Of a stretch of 37,866 nt of DNA, positions 9,061 to 16,939 are shown piece after piece. A program made the translations under genes and the position numbers. The notes under the pieces were generated by a model, which had not been told where the DNA came from, made no database searches, and worked only from the letters and a program-made list of their open reading frames with translations. This DNA is from Spirochaetaceae bacterium. Lineage in GTDB: Bacteria > Spirochaetota > Spirochaetia > SZUA-6 > Bin103. Where the stretch lies: contig JAPOQV010000573.1 of assembly GCA_026710565.1 (NCBI GenBank), forward strand, positions 1 to 37,866, written 5' to 3'. Every line of letters starts with the position of its first letter. The first letter of the stretch is position 1.

Positions 9061-10056
9061 TCAGCCGAGCCCGTCCTCGATCACCTGGAGTTGCGTGCGC
9101 AGGTCCTCGATCTCCTGTTCCCAGAAGGCGCGGCCGCCCCACTGTGGGAACGACTCGCGGAAGCGCAGGTCATGGCGCTGCATCGCCTGCCAGGCCAGGT
9201 AGTAGATCATCCGCATGAGCCGCAGCGGCTCGATCAGGCCCACGGTCGCCCGGTCGAACGGCTGGAACTCCTCGTAGCCTTCCAGCAGCAACCCCAGCTC
9301 GCGGCGGCTGTCGGCGACGCGGCCCGGCAGGAGCAGCCACAGATCCTGCACGGCGGGACCGATCATCATGTCGTCGAAGTCGATGATCAGGAGCCCCTCC
9401 GCGGCGCGATCCAGAATGTTGCCGCGGTGGCAGTCGCCGTGCAGGCGCTGCAGCGCGACGCCCTCGAACAGCGGCGCGATCCGCTCCACGGCGGCGTCTG
9501 CCAGGTCGAAGAACTCGTCGGCCAGTTCGGGCGGCACCAGCTCCGCCTCGTCCAGATCGTCGAGAAACCGTGCGGTCGATGCCGCAGGCGTGCAGGTCAG
9601 CCGGTGCTCGGCCGAGCCATGCGCGGCGGCCACGTGCAGCCGCCCCACCAGCGTGCCGATACGCAGCCAGTCCTCGTCGCGGTCGGCGTCGAAGTTGCGC
9701 CCGTTGCGTTTCGGGTAGACGGCGAAGGGGAACTCCTGCTCCCGCTCCGCGCTCGCCGCTCCGACCACGTGCAGGCGGTCCCCGTCGGCGTCGGCCACCG
9801 GCGCCACGACCGGCAGGTCCAGGGCCGCGCATTCGCCCACCAGCAGGTGCTCCTCCTCGATCGCGTCGAACGTCCAGCGTCCGGGGCGATAGAACTTGGT
9901 GATGTACTGCCGGCCGTCCGCGGCCCCGAAGCCGTACACGCGGTTCACGTAGCTGGCGAAGCTGGTCAGCGACCCGTCCACGTGGACGCCGATGACCGAC
10001 TCGATCGCCTGCACCGCCACGTGCGGGGTGAGCAGATCGAAGGTGCCGACGCTCAC
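9061..10056 (-). CDS. srkA: SrkA/YihE-type serine/threonine protein kinase
   Basis: A 331-residue cytosolic kinase of the aminoglycoside-phosphotransferase-like fold, close in pattern to E. coli SrkA (RdoA/YihE), a stress-response kinase opposing MazF-linked death. Seen: NRVYGF glycine-loop region, YITKFYRPGRW with the ATP-binding Lys54, catalytic HGDCHRGN (206-213; Asp208) and metal-binding IIDFDD (Asp226). The GTG at 10056 aligns with the family's N terminus and is the only in-frame start nearby. An AGGGAGG run immediately abuts it, an abnormally short spacing, so the exact start is slightly uncertain. It lies 25 bp downstream of the SDR gene and is probably cotranscribed with it. Confidence 0.88.
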   Translation of the reverse strand: MSVGTFDLLTPHVAVQAIESVIGVHVDGSLTSFASYVNRVYGFGAADGRQYITKFYRPGRWTFDAIEEEHLLVGECAALDLPVVAPVADADGDRLHVVGAASAEREQEFPFAVYPKRNGRNFDADRDEDWLRIGTLVGRLHVAAAHGSAEHRLTCTPAASTARFLDDLDEAELVPPELADEFFDLADAAVERIAPLFEGVALQRLHGDCHRGNILDRAAEGLLIIDFDDMMIGPAVQDLWLLLPGRVADSRRELGLLLEGYEEFQPFDRATVGLIEPLRLMRMIYYLAWQAMQRHDLRFRESFPQWGGRAFWEQEIEDLRTQLQVIEDGLG

Positions 10057-10081
10057 CTCCCTTCGCTCACACGCCGTGCCA

Positions 10082-10852
10082 TCATACGGAGGTGTAGCCG
10101 CCGTCCACCGGCAGCGCGACACCGGTGATGAAGGATGCCTCGTCAGACGCCAGAAACAGCGCCGCGTGGGCCACTTCCTCAACCGTGCCCAGCCGGCCGA
10201 GCGGCTGCATCGCCTCCATCTTCGCCCGCCACGCCGGATCCTCGGTCAGCGTGCGCGTCAGCGGGCTGTACACGAAGGCCGGGCACAGCGCGTTGACGCG
10301 GATGCCGCGCGCGCCGAAGTTGTTCGCCATGTCCCTGGTCAGCCCGATGACGCCGTGCTTGCCGGGAGGATACGGGTCGTCGCCGGTTCCGAAGAACATC
10401 GGCCGGCCCACCAGCCCGTAGATCGAGGACATGTTGACGATCGCGCCGCCGCCGCTCATCGCCGTCACGGCGCGGCGCGACACCAGGTACGCGCCCTTGA
10501 GGTTGACCGCCATCACCCAGTCCCAGGTCCGTTCGTAGTCCCAGTCTTCCGGCGCGTAGCGTGGGGTGACGCCCGCTGAGTTGACCACGACCTGCAGTCC
10601 GCCGAGGGCGGCAACCGCCTCGTCCACGCACCGTTCGGCCCCACGGCCGGTCGAGATGTCGGCGATGATCGCCACCGCGCTTCCGCCGTCGGCGGCGATC
10701 GCGCGAGCGGTCCGCTGCGCCGCGTCTTCGTCCCGGTCGGCGACCGCGACCCGCGCCCCGTGCCGGGCGAACAGGCCGGCGATGGCTGCGCCGATTCCGG
10801 ACCCGGCGCCCGTGACCAGGGCCGCCTTGTCCATGAGCCGCCGCGCTTCCAT
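10082..10852 (-). CDS. short-chain dehydrogenase/reductase (SDR)
   Basis: A 256-residue classical SDR that oxidises or reduces an alcohol/carbonyl with NAD(P)(H). Cofactor motif TGAGSGIG (14-21), Asp39 at the end of beta2 favouring NAD(H), NSAG (91-94), catalytic Asn117, Ser near 142-143 (NMSSIYG) and Tyr161/Lys165. The active-site motif reads Y-P-P-G-K rather than the common YxASK. The C terminus is ALPVDGGYTSV. ATG 10852 follows a TATGAT box by 8 nt; an internal Met7 is an alternative start. It is divergent from the hydroxyacid dehydrogenase gene, with 95 bp between their starts. Confidence 0.92.
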   Translation of the reverse strand: MEARRLMDKAALVTGAGSGIGAAIAGLFARHGARVAVADRDEDAAQRTARAIAADGGSAVAIIADISTGRGAERCVDEAVAALGGLQVVVNSAGVTPRYAPEDWDYERTWDWVMAVNLKGAYLVSRRAVTAMSGGGAIVNMSSIYGLVGRPMFFGTGDDPYPPGKHGVIGLTRDMANNFGARGIRVNALCPAFVYSPLTRTLTEDPAWRAKMEAMQPLGRLGTVEEVAHAALFLASDEASFITGVALPVDGGYTSV

Positions 10853-10860
10853 GCCGGCCG

Positions 10861-10866
10861 ATCATA
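10861..10866 (-). promoter_or_regulatory. -10 element of SDR-kinase unit
   Basis: On the minus strand TATGAT (5 of 6 to consensus) ends 8 nt before the SDR ATG; no Shine-Dalgarno sequence follows. No convincing -35 box. This predicts a leaderless transcript. Confidence 0.4.
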
Positions 10867-10933
10867 GCCTCCCATTTCCGCCGCGTCCCGCCGGGCGGTG
10901 GCGATCGCCAAGCGCATGCGGCCGGGCGTCGGC

Positions 10934-10939
10934 TATCAT
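10934..10939 (+). promoter_or_regulatory. -10 element of D-2-hydroxyacid dehydrogenase gene
   Basis: TATCAT (5 of 6 to consensus) ends 8 nt before the ATG at 10948, with no Shine-Dalgarno sequence. The divergent SDR -10 box lies about 70 bp away, so the 95-bp gap serves both directions. Confidence 0.4.
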
Positions 10940-10947
10940 GGGTTCCA

Positions 10948-11925
10948 ATGCACGCACCCGCACGACCACTGCACGTCGGGGTCTGCTACGACCTCGGCCG
11001 CGAATTCGAGGCCCGACTACGAGCAGAGTTCCCCGACACCCGTTTCACCGTTGCCTACACGCCTGTAGAGCAGCGCCGAATCGCTCCGGAGCTGGACGTC
11101 ATCTTCGGCCAGCTCGACCGGGAGGCCTTCCTGCGCGCCCCGAACCTGCGCTGGTACCACTTCATCGGCATCGGCTTCGACTCGGTGCTGCGCAAGGTGC
11201 CCGAGTTCGAGTCCAGCGGCGTGGCGATGACCAACGCCCGCGAAACGCACGTGATCCCGATGGCCGAGTACACGCTGGGGATGATGCTGGCGCTCGCCCA
11301 TCACCTCCGCGAATCGTTCAAGGACCAATCCGCGAAGCGATGGCGGAGCGCGGAGTACCGCGGCCGCATCCTGGAGCTGTCCGGATCGACCCTGGGAATC
11401 CTGGCATTCGGCGACATCGGCCGGGCCGTGGCGCAGCGCGGCATGGCGTTCGGCATGGAGGTGTACGCCGTCGACCTGGCGCCCGTCCCCTGCCCGCCCG
11501 GAGTCACCGCGGTATGGACGGTCGACCGGCTGGACGAGATGCTTGCGCGCACCGACTGGCTGGTGATCACCGCGCCGCGCACGGCCGCAACCGCGCACAT
11601 GATCGGCGCCGAGCAGCTCGCGCGCCTGCGCCCCGGGGCGCACGTCGTCGTGGTCTCGCGCGGCGGCATCCTGGACGAGGACGCGCTGGTGGCAGCGATC
11701 GACGGCGGTCGTCTGGCGGGCGCGGCGATCGACGCGACCAGCGTGGAGCCGCCGGCGGCGGACAGCCCGCTGTGGGACCACCCGCGGATCTATCTGACCC
11801 CCCACGTCTCCGCGGAGTCGGCACAGCTCCTGGCACGGCGGGGCGAGATCTTCATCGACAACCTGCGCCGCTACCTGGCCGGCGAGGAGCTCCGCTTCCG
11901 CTGCGACCTGGCGCGCGGCTATTGA
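10948..11925 (+). CDS. D-2-hydroxyacid dehydrogenase family protein
   Basis: A 325-residue NAD(P)-dependent D-isomer-specific 2-hydroxyacid dehydrogenase. The catalytic set is complete: Arg238 (VSRGG), Glu267 (TSVEPP) and His286 (LTPHVS). The Rossmann motif is G150-ILAFGDIG, so the position usually held by the first Gly of GxGxxG is Ala153; this is tolerated in some relatives. Residues 74-79 (GIGFDS) form the usual substrate-loop region. Probably a glyoxylate/hydroxypyruvate- or phosphonate-type enzyme; the substrate is not certain. A PHP-domain gene follows 10 bp later, so they are likely cotranscribed. Confidence 0.9.
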   Translation: MHAPARPLHVGVCYDLGREFEARLRAEFPDTRFTVAYTPVEQRRIAPELDVIFGQLDREAFLRAPNLRWYHFIGIGFDSVLRKVPEFESSGVAMTNARETHVIPMAEYTLGMMLALAHHLRESFKDQSAKRWRSAEYRGRILELSGSTLGILAFGDIGRAVAQRGMAFGMEVYAVDLAPVPCPPGVTAVWTVDRLDEMLARTDWLVITAPRTAATAHMIGAEQLARLRPGAHVVVVSRGGILDEDALVAAIDGGRLAGAAIDATSVEPPAADSPLWDHPRIYLTPHVSAESAQLLARRGEIFIDNLRRYLAGEELRFRCDLARGY

Positions 11926-11935
11926 GCGCATTGCG

Positions 11936-12820
11936 GTGACGGCGTCAGTCGACCTCCATACGCACTCGACCTGTTCCGACGGCAGCGACCGTCCCGAGGA
12001 ACTGGTCGAGGCCGCCCATCGCGCAGGCATCACCACGCTGGCGCTGACCGACCACGACACCGTCAGCGGCGTCGCCGATGCTGCGCGCGCCGCCGCCCGG
12101 CGCGGCATGCGCTTCATCGCAGGAGTCGAGTTGGCGCTCCGGCACGGCACACGCCATGTCCACCTGCTCGGCCTCGGCTTCGAGCCCGGCGCCGGCCGCT
12201 CCCGCCTCTCGGAACTGCTGGACCGAGTCCTCGAGCGCCGCGTCGAGCGCAACCTGGCGATGGTCGAACGGATGCGCCGGCACGGGGTCGCGATCGACTA
12301 CGCGGACGTGCAGGCGGAGGCGGGCGGCGCCAGCGTCGGCCGGCCGCACATGGCCGCGGTGCTGGTCAGGCGGGGAGTCGCCACGAGCACCGCCGACGCG
12401 TTCCGCCGGCTGCTCGGCTCGGGACGACCGTTCCACGTACCACGCCGCGCCGTGCAACTCCGCGAGGCGATCGACGCGCTGCGAGCCTCCGGCGGCCACG
12501 GCGTGCTGGCCCATCCGGAGGGAGGGACGGCCGAGGAGCTGACCGCCCTGCTGCACGCGGTGTCCGCGGCCGGCGTGACGGGAGTCGAGGCGTATCACCC
12601 GTCCCTGTCCCCGGAACGCTCGTCGGTCGTTCGGACGCTCGCCGGACGCCTCGGTCTGTTCGTCACCGGCGGCTCCGACTATCACGGCGTGCATTCGCCC
12701 GGCCGGAAGCTCGGGTGCTGGCGCACCGGTCAGCCGATTCCGCGGGAAGTTGCCAGCGCGCTTCCCGCCGCGTTTCGCGCCGCTGCTCCGGGGACGGAGG
12801 TGCAGCCACGGCGGCGCTGA
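11936..12820 (+). CDS. PHP-domain phosphoesterase (TrpH/RnmM-like)
   Basis: A 294-residue PHP-domain metal-dependent phosphoesterase of the type that hydrolyses 3',5'-nucleotide bisphosphates or RNA 5' ends. Metal ligands are visible in order: His8, His10 (DLHTHS), Asp15, His40 (TDHDT), Glu65 (AGVEL), His76, His193 (AHPEGG), Asp248 and His250 (GSDYHG). The insertion at about 85-170 matches the lid of this family. It starts at GTG 11936, shortly after the dehydrogenase stop; no strong Shine-Dalgarno. Length and motifs indicate an intact enzyme. Confidence 0.9.
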   Translation: MTASVDLHTHSTCSDGSDRPEELVEAAHRAGITTLALTDHDTVSGVADAARAAARRGMRFIAGVELALRHGTRHVHLLGLGFEPGAGRSRLSELLDRVLERRVERNLAMVERMRRHGVAIDYADVQAEAGGASVGRPHMAAVLVRRGVATSTADAFRRLLGSGRPFHVPRRAVQLREAIDALRASGGHGVLAHPEGGTAEELTALLHAVSAAGVTGVEAYHPSLSPERSSVVRTLAGRLGLFVTGGSDYHGVHSPGRKLGCWRTGQPIPREVASALPAAFRAAAPGTEVQPRRR

Positions 12821-13260
12821 GGCGCGCGGCGCGAGCGGCGGTAGCCGCCTACGCGGCGGTTGCCCGCCGGATCGGCGCGGGACTGCTGCTGACCGGTGCG
12901 GTGGTGGCCGTGAGCGCCGCGATCGTCATGCCGCTCTGGCTGGTTGCGACCCGCATGCGCTCCGTCTACAACGTCCTGCTGATCGCCGCATTCGCGATCG
13001 GCGTGGGCGTGTTGATCGTTCGCCGGATCCGTCTCCGGGCGGAGGAGACCGACCTCCGAACGGCGCTCGCCGCGGCGGCCGCGGCGGCGGCGCGCCTGGT
13101 CGCGTGGGTGGCCACGCTGGCGGCTGCGCCGTTGTTCGTACTGGCACTGTTCAGCAGCGGGGCGGTCGTGATGGCGATCCTGGTGATCGTCGTCGATCTG
13201 GGGGCGATCGGTATCCTGCTTACTTCGGGAAAACGCGCCGCTGCCGACCGTCGCGAGTGA
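12817..13260 (+). CDS. small predicted membrane protein
   Basis: About 147 residues with three or four hydrophobic segments: GLLLTGAVVAVSAAIVMPLWL, NVLLIAAFAIGVGVLIV, an Ala-rich span, then FVLALFSSGAVVMAILVIVVD through IGILLTSG. A basic/acidic loop (RRIRLRAEETDLR) separates the pairs. I do not recognise a family. The start is uncertain: CTG 12817 overlaps the PHP stop as CTGA, ATG 12715 would overlap the PHP gene by 106 bp with unconvincing residues, and GTG codons near 12900 would cut the first membrane segment. It is probably translationally coupled to the PHP gene. Confidence 0.6.
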   Translation: MRRAARAAVAAYAAVARRIGAGLLLTGAVVAVSAAIVMPLWLVATRMRSVYNVLLIAAFAIGVGVLIVRRIRLRAEETDLRTALAAAAAAAARLVAWVATLAAAPLFVLALFSSGAVVMAILVIVVDLGAIGILLTSGKRAAADRRE

Positions 13261-13276
13261 CCGCCCGCCACGCGGC

Positions 13277-13304
13277 TTGACCCGTCGGTGCAAGCAGTTA
13301 TGCT
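13277..13304 (+). promoter_or_regulatory. promoter of candidate small RNA
   Basis: TTGACC (13277-13282), a 16-nt spacer and TATGCT (13299-13304). This predicts a transcription start near 13311, just before the first stem-loop of the structured region. Confidence 0.5.
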
Positions 13305-13310
13305 CATGGA

Positions 13311-13467
13311 CAATCTTTGACGACATTTGCCCGGTGCCGCTAAGGTACGAGAGGCAGGTGTCGATAAGGAGAGTGTCGGTTATCTATAGTTCCCCTCCCA
13401 GTTTACTATACCGTAACCGGCACTCCCGAAAGGGTTGGCCGGCCCCATATGGGGCCGGCCATTTCAT
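13311..13467 (+). ncRNA. candidate structured small RNA, unrecognised family
   Basis: This gap has no protein gene but shows successive pairings. SL1: 13321-13331 pairs with 13353-13363 (11 bp, two G-U), capped by an inner helix GTGCC (13334-13338)/GGTAC (13344-13348). SL2: CGGTTA (13377-13382) with TAACCG (13414-13419), an internal loop, then TATAG (13385-13389) with CTATA (13406-13410), leaving a 16-nt loop. SL3: CCC-GAAA-GGG (13425-13434), a GNRA hairpin. A 26-bp perfect palindrome ends it. A promoter precedes it and the next gene has its own promoter, so an independent RNA of about 155 nt is more likely than a leader. I could not match it to 6S, SRP, tmRNA, RNase P or a known riboswitch. 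Confidence 0.5.
13436..13461 (+). terminator. 26-bp perfect palindrome, terminator-like
   Basis: A perfect 26-bp inverted repeat centred between 13448 and 13449, with arms TGGCCGGCCCCAT and its complement, G+C rich and followed by ATTTCATG. The tail has only three consecutive T, so it may terminate weakly or with a factor. It would end the candidate small RNA before the PBP promoter. Confidence 0.55.
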
Positions 13468-13547
13468 GTCCGTTCACGCCTTCGCACGCTGGCCGGCGAC
13501 GAGGTAAACCGAATGCGTCCGTACGCCGTGCCGGGGACGAGGGGAAT

Positions 13548-13577
13548 TTGACGGACGCCGACAGCGGTCCGTAGTAT
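13548..13577 (+). promoter_or_regulatory. promoter of PBP-gcvH-parB unit (leaderless)
   Basis: TTGACG (13548-13553), an 18-nt spacer and TAGTAT (13572-13577), 7 nt before the ATG at 13585. No Shine-Dalgarno sequence is present, so the message should start at or beside the initiation codon. Confidence 0.6.
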
Positions 13578-13584
13578 CCTGTGC

Positions 13585-16050
13585 ATGCCGCGCGCGCGCA
13601 TCCGCCCGCGCACCGCAGCGCTCCTCATCGCGGCCCTGCTGTTGCTCTCCGCCGTGATCGGCACGGGCCTGGGCCTTGCCTTCGCGGGCACGCGGAACAT
13701 CCGTGGGTTCGATATTTACGGGACTGACCGTCCCGCCCTGCCAACGCAGATACTGGATCGCAACGAGCGGCTCATCACGCAGTTCTTCTCGGTGGAGAAG
13801 CGCGAGATCATCCGCTTCGAGGAACTGCCCCGGCATCTGATCGACGCGCTGCTCACGCGCGAGGACCGGCACTTCTACCGGCACCCCGGATTCCGGGTAC
13901 CGGACATACTGCGGGCTACCTGGACGACCCTGCGCGGCGGTTTCGGGGGAGGCGCCAGCACGATCACCCAGCAGCTTGCCGGCAGCCTGTTTGCGGATCG
14001 CTCGGAGATCACGCTGCGCCGCAAGCTCGTCGAGCTGTGGTACGCGATCCAGCTCGAACGCTGGCTGACCAAGGACGAGATTCTCGAGCGCTACCTGAAC
14101 CTGGTCTATTTCGGAGAAGGCACGTACGGAATCGAAGCCGCAGCACAGTTCTATACCGGTCACTCGGCCCGCGACATCACGGTGGCGGAGGCGTCCATGC
14201 TGGTCGTCCAGTTGAACCGGCCGGGCGGCAACTCACCGTTCACCTACCCCAATCGCGCCCGCGAGCTGCAGACGAACAATCTGCAACAGATGGTGGAGCT
14301 GGGCTACGTCACCCAAGCGGAGGCCGATCGCTCGCTGGTCCGTTATTGGGACGACTTCGACTTCACGCGCTCGAACGTGAGCAGCGCGTTCTACGAACGC
14401 GTCGACCGGGCCCGGCACTTCAGCGAATACGTTCGCCTGCAGTTGGAGGAGCTGCTGCTGGGGAAGGTGGACCTGTACCGGGACGGCCTGACCGTGTACA
14501 CCACGCTCGACCTGGACCAGCAGGCGATCGCCAACGCGGTGATGGAGCAGCACCTGAATCGGGTCAACGACCTGCGCAACCTCCAGCGCGGCACCCGCAT
14601 CGCCGTGGCCGAGGAAGAGTTCCTGCCCGTGGTGGACCTGATGTCGCTCGCCTTCGACATCGACCGCATGCGAATCGGAAACCAGGCGGAACGCATGGCG
14701 GGACGTCAACGGTTCGAAGACGAGCTGAGCCCCGCCCTCGACCTGCTTTCGGCGATCTGGGACACCGGACGGATCAAGGCGCTTACCCGGCGCGTCCGCG
14801 AGGAACAGGCGCTTCGGCAGCGACGCGTCGAGGTGCAGGGCGCTCTGGTGTCGATCGACCCGTCAAGCGGGCACATCCTGTCCATGGTCGGCGGGCGCGA
14901 CCTCGCGCGCGGCAACCAGTTCAACCGCGCCGTGCAGTCGAAAGTTCAGCCGGGATCGGCATTCAAGCCGCTGTACTACTCGGCCGCCATCAGTTCCGGG
15001 GCGGTGACGCCGGCGACCATGCTCATGGACGCGCCGGTCGTGTTCTACAATCCCGACGATACCCCCTACATCCCGCAGAACTACCTTGGCGAGTGGCAGG
15101 GGCGCGTGCTGACGCGAACCGCGCTGAAGCATTCCATGAACATTCCCTCCCTGCGCGTGCTGAGCACCGTCGGCTTCGATGCGGCGATCGACCGCGCCAG
15201 CCGGCTGCTCGGGATTACCGATCCGGTCGAAATCGAGCAAGCGTTCCCGCGCACGTACCCGCTCGGGCTCGGCGTGGTCACGGTGACGCCGCTGCAGATG
15301 GCGCGAGCCTATGCGACCTTCGCCAACCAGGGACGGGAAGTGGAACCGATCGCGATCCGGTTCGTCAGGGACCGGGACGGAAACGACGTGCTGGAGGTCG
15401 AAAAGGAGCTGCGCGATCGCCAGCGGGCAGCGGGAGACCGGCTGAAGATCATGGATCCGGCCGCCGCCTACCTGATGGTCGACCTGCTGACCAGCACCGT
15501 CCGGTCGGGAACGCTGACCGCGTCGGCGGGCCGGGTGGGCGGTCTCGACTTCCCGATCGCCGGCAAGACCGGCACAACGCAGAACTGGTCCGACGCGTGG
15601 ACCGTGGGGTTCACTCCTGACGTCGTGACCGCCGTGTGGATGGGGTTCGATGAACCCGGAGAATCGCTGGGACGGAGCCTGTCGGGCGGACGCGCCGCCG
15701 GCACTACCTGGGCGGACTACATGAAGCGAATCCACGCGGGCTCGCCCGTCCGGGACTTCGAGCGGCCGGCCACCGGCCTGATCCGGGTCGCGGTGGACGC
15801 GCGTTCCGGCCTGCTGCCGTCAGGAGACGAGCCCATCATCCACGAGCTGTTTCTGACCGGTACGGAGCCCAAGACGCGCGACACGCTTGCCGTGGCCGTG
15901 GACGCGCGCCGGGAGGTGGTAGCGAACAACCTGCGCAGGTCGCTGGCAACGATCGACCTCGATCCGCCGCTGTTCCAGGCACCCCTGGACGAACCCTCGG
16001 TCGGGACGGGACAATCGCACTCGCCCGACGGAAATCCGCTGCTCGACTGA
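13585..16050 (+). CDS. class A penicillin-binding protein (PBP1A family)
   Basis: An 821-residue bifunctional peptidoglycan synthase anchored in the inner membrane. Residues 11-34 are the single N-terminal membrane helix. The glycosyltransferase domain follows (about 60-240) with the catalytic Glu93 in REDRHFYRHPG and GASTITQQL (123-131). The transpeptidase domain (about 415-720) has S458-x-x-K461 (PGSAFK), S517-M-N519 and K661-T-G. The roughly 100-residue region at 320-415 between domains is helical and charged. It builds and cross-links the periplasmic wall. Its stop shares a TGATG with the start of the next gene, so the lipoyl protein is translated with it. Confidence 0.96.
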   Translation: MPRARIRPRTAALLIAALLLLSAVIGTGLGLAFAGTRNIRGFDIYGTDRPALPTQILDRNERLITQFFSVEKREIIRFEELPRHLIDALLTREDRHFYRHPGFRVPDILRATWTTLRGGFGGGASTITQQLAGSLFADRSEITLRRKLVELWYAIQLERWLTKDEILERYLNLVYFGEGTYGIEAAAQFYTGHSARDITVAEASMLVVQLNRPGGNSPFTYPNRARELQTNNLQQMVELGYVTQAEADRSLVRYWDDFDFTRSNVSSAFYERVDRARHFSEYVRLQLEELLLGKVDLYRDGLTVYTTLDLDQQAIANAVMEQHLNRVNDLRNLQRGTRIAVAEEEFLPVVDLMSLAFDIDRMRIGNQAERMAGRQRFEDELSPALDLLSAIWDTGRIKALTRRVREEQALRQRRVEVQGALVSIDPSSGHILSMVGGRDLARGNQFNRAVQSKVQPGSAFKPLYYSAAISSGAVTPATMLMDAPVVFYNPDDTPYIPQNYLGEWQGRVLTRTALKHSMNIPSLRVLSTVGFDAAIDRASRLLGITDPVEIEQAFPRTYPLGLGVVTVTPLQMARAYATFANQGREVEPIAIRFVRDRDGNDVLEVEKELRDRQRAAGDRLKIMDPAAAYLMVDLLTSTVRSGTLTASAGRVGGLDFPIAGKTGTTQNWSDAWTVGFTPDVVTAVWMGFDEPGESLGRSLSGGRAAGTTWADYMKRIHAGSPVRDFERPATGLIRVAVDARSGLLPSGDEPIIHELFLTGTEPKTRDTLAVAVDARREVVANNLRRSLATIDLDPPLFQAPLDEPSVGTGQSHSPDGNPLLD

Positions 16051-16460
16051 TGAACTCGAACGAACGCCGCTACACCCGCGACCACCATTGGGCGTTGCGC
16101 CATCGGTCCGGCATGCGGGTGGGCGTTCGGGTCGGACTGACCGATTTCGCGCAGGAGGAGCTCGGCGAGATCACCTTCGTGCAGCTCCCCGACGTGGGTA
16201 CCCGCATCGAACGCGGCGTAGCGGTGTGCGCCATCGACGCGCTGAAGGCGGCAACCGAACTGTACGCACCGGTCGGCGGAGTCGTGACTGCCGTCAATGA
16301 GCGGCTGCGTGAACCGGGGGCCGGCCGCCTGATCAACGACGACGCGGAAGGAGCCGGATGGATCTTCGAGCTCGGCATCGACGACAACGCCGAGTTCGAC
16401 GATCTGCTCGACGGCGACGAGTACCGGGACCTGATCGGGCTTGCGGAGAGCTCCGACTGA
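16050..16460 (+). CDS. gcvH: glycine cleavage H-like lipoyl protein
   Basis: A 136-residue GcvH-family protein, a swinging lipoyl arm that carries the aminomethyl group in the glycine cleavage system. The lipoylation site is Lys66 in IDALKAATELYAPVGG, close to the canonical ESVKAxSD/xLYAPVSG pattern; the C terminus (GAGWIFEL) also fits. ESV is replaced by IDAL, a modest departure. No gcvP, gcvT or lipoate ligase gene is nearby. Instead the gene sits between a cell-wall synthase and a ParB-like gene, joined to both by TGATG stop/start overlaps, so expression is linked to them. A role outside glycine cleavage is possible but is inference. Confidence 0.88.
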   Translation: MNSNERRYTRDHHWALRHRSGMRVGVRVGLTDFAQEELGEITFVQLPDVGTRIERGVAVCAIDALKAATELYAPVGGVVTAVNERLREPGAGRLINDDAEGAGWIFELGIDDNAEFDDLLDGDEYRDLIGLAESSD

Positions 16461-16903
16461 TGCAGGTGGAGATCGATACCGTCGTGATACGCAAGCGGGT
16501 CCGGTACTCGCTCGGCGATCTTTCGTCGCTGATGGAGAGCCTGCGCAAGCACGGTCAACTCTCTCCGATCCTGATCAATCGCCGGTCGGAGCTGATCGCG
16601 GGAAACCGTCGCTTGGAAAGCGCCCGCCGCCTGGGGTGGAAGAGCATCAACGCGATCGTGATCGACAAGGAGTCGGAGAGCGAGACCCTGGAGCTGGAGT
16701 TGGAGGAAAACGTCCAGCGCAAGGACCTGCGGCCGGAAGAGCTGCGTGAAGCGATCGAACGGATGCAGCGGCTGCAGCGCGTCAGGTGGTGGCAGCGCGC
16801 GATGAAGGGACTGTCCCGCCTGCTCCGCGCCGTGGTCGTCCGCCCGCTGGGACGCCTGTACGCACGCCTCTCGCGGCAGCGCCGTGCCCAGGGCGACCCG
16901 TAG
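16460..16903 (+). CDS. ParB N-terminal-domain protein
   Basis: A 147-residue protein with a ParB/Spo0J-type N-terminal (ParB/sulfiredoxin fold) domain: RYSLGDLSSLMESLRKHGQLSPILI, then LIAGNRRLESARRLGW, which resembles the GERRxxAxxxxG CTP-binding box, and LELEENVQRKDLRPEE, the ENxQR-type box. The usual helix-turn-helix DNA-binding and dimerisation domains are missing. After residue 100 there is a basic, Trp/Arg-rich amphipathic tail (RWWQRAMKGLSRLLRAV) that could bind membrane or nucleic acid. ATG 16460 overlaps the gcvH stop. It could be a CTP switch or regulator rather than a partition protein; no parA is nearby. Confidence 0.82.
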   Translation: MQVEIDTVVIRKRVRYSLGDLSSLMESLRKHGQLSPILINRRSELIAGNRRLESARRLGWKSINAIVIDKESESETLELELEENVQRKDLRPEELREAIERMQRLQRVRWWQRAMKGLSRLLRAVVVRPLGRLYARLSRQRRAQGDP

Positions 16904-16939
16904 CCGATTCTACCTGGTATACCTGTTCTGCGCGCTCTG

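Noticed and set aside
13311..13467. Riboswitch or attenuator leader of the PBP gene
   Set aside because: A good separate promoter lies between the palindrome and the PBP start and predicts a leaderless PBP message, so cis control by this RNA is less likely than an independent RNA.
13277..13507. 76-codon open frame in the structured RNA region
   Set aside because: It begins inside the promoter and crosses all stem-loops and the palindrome; no Shine-Dalgarno and no protein-like pattern.
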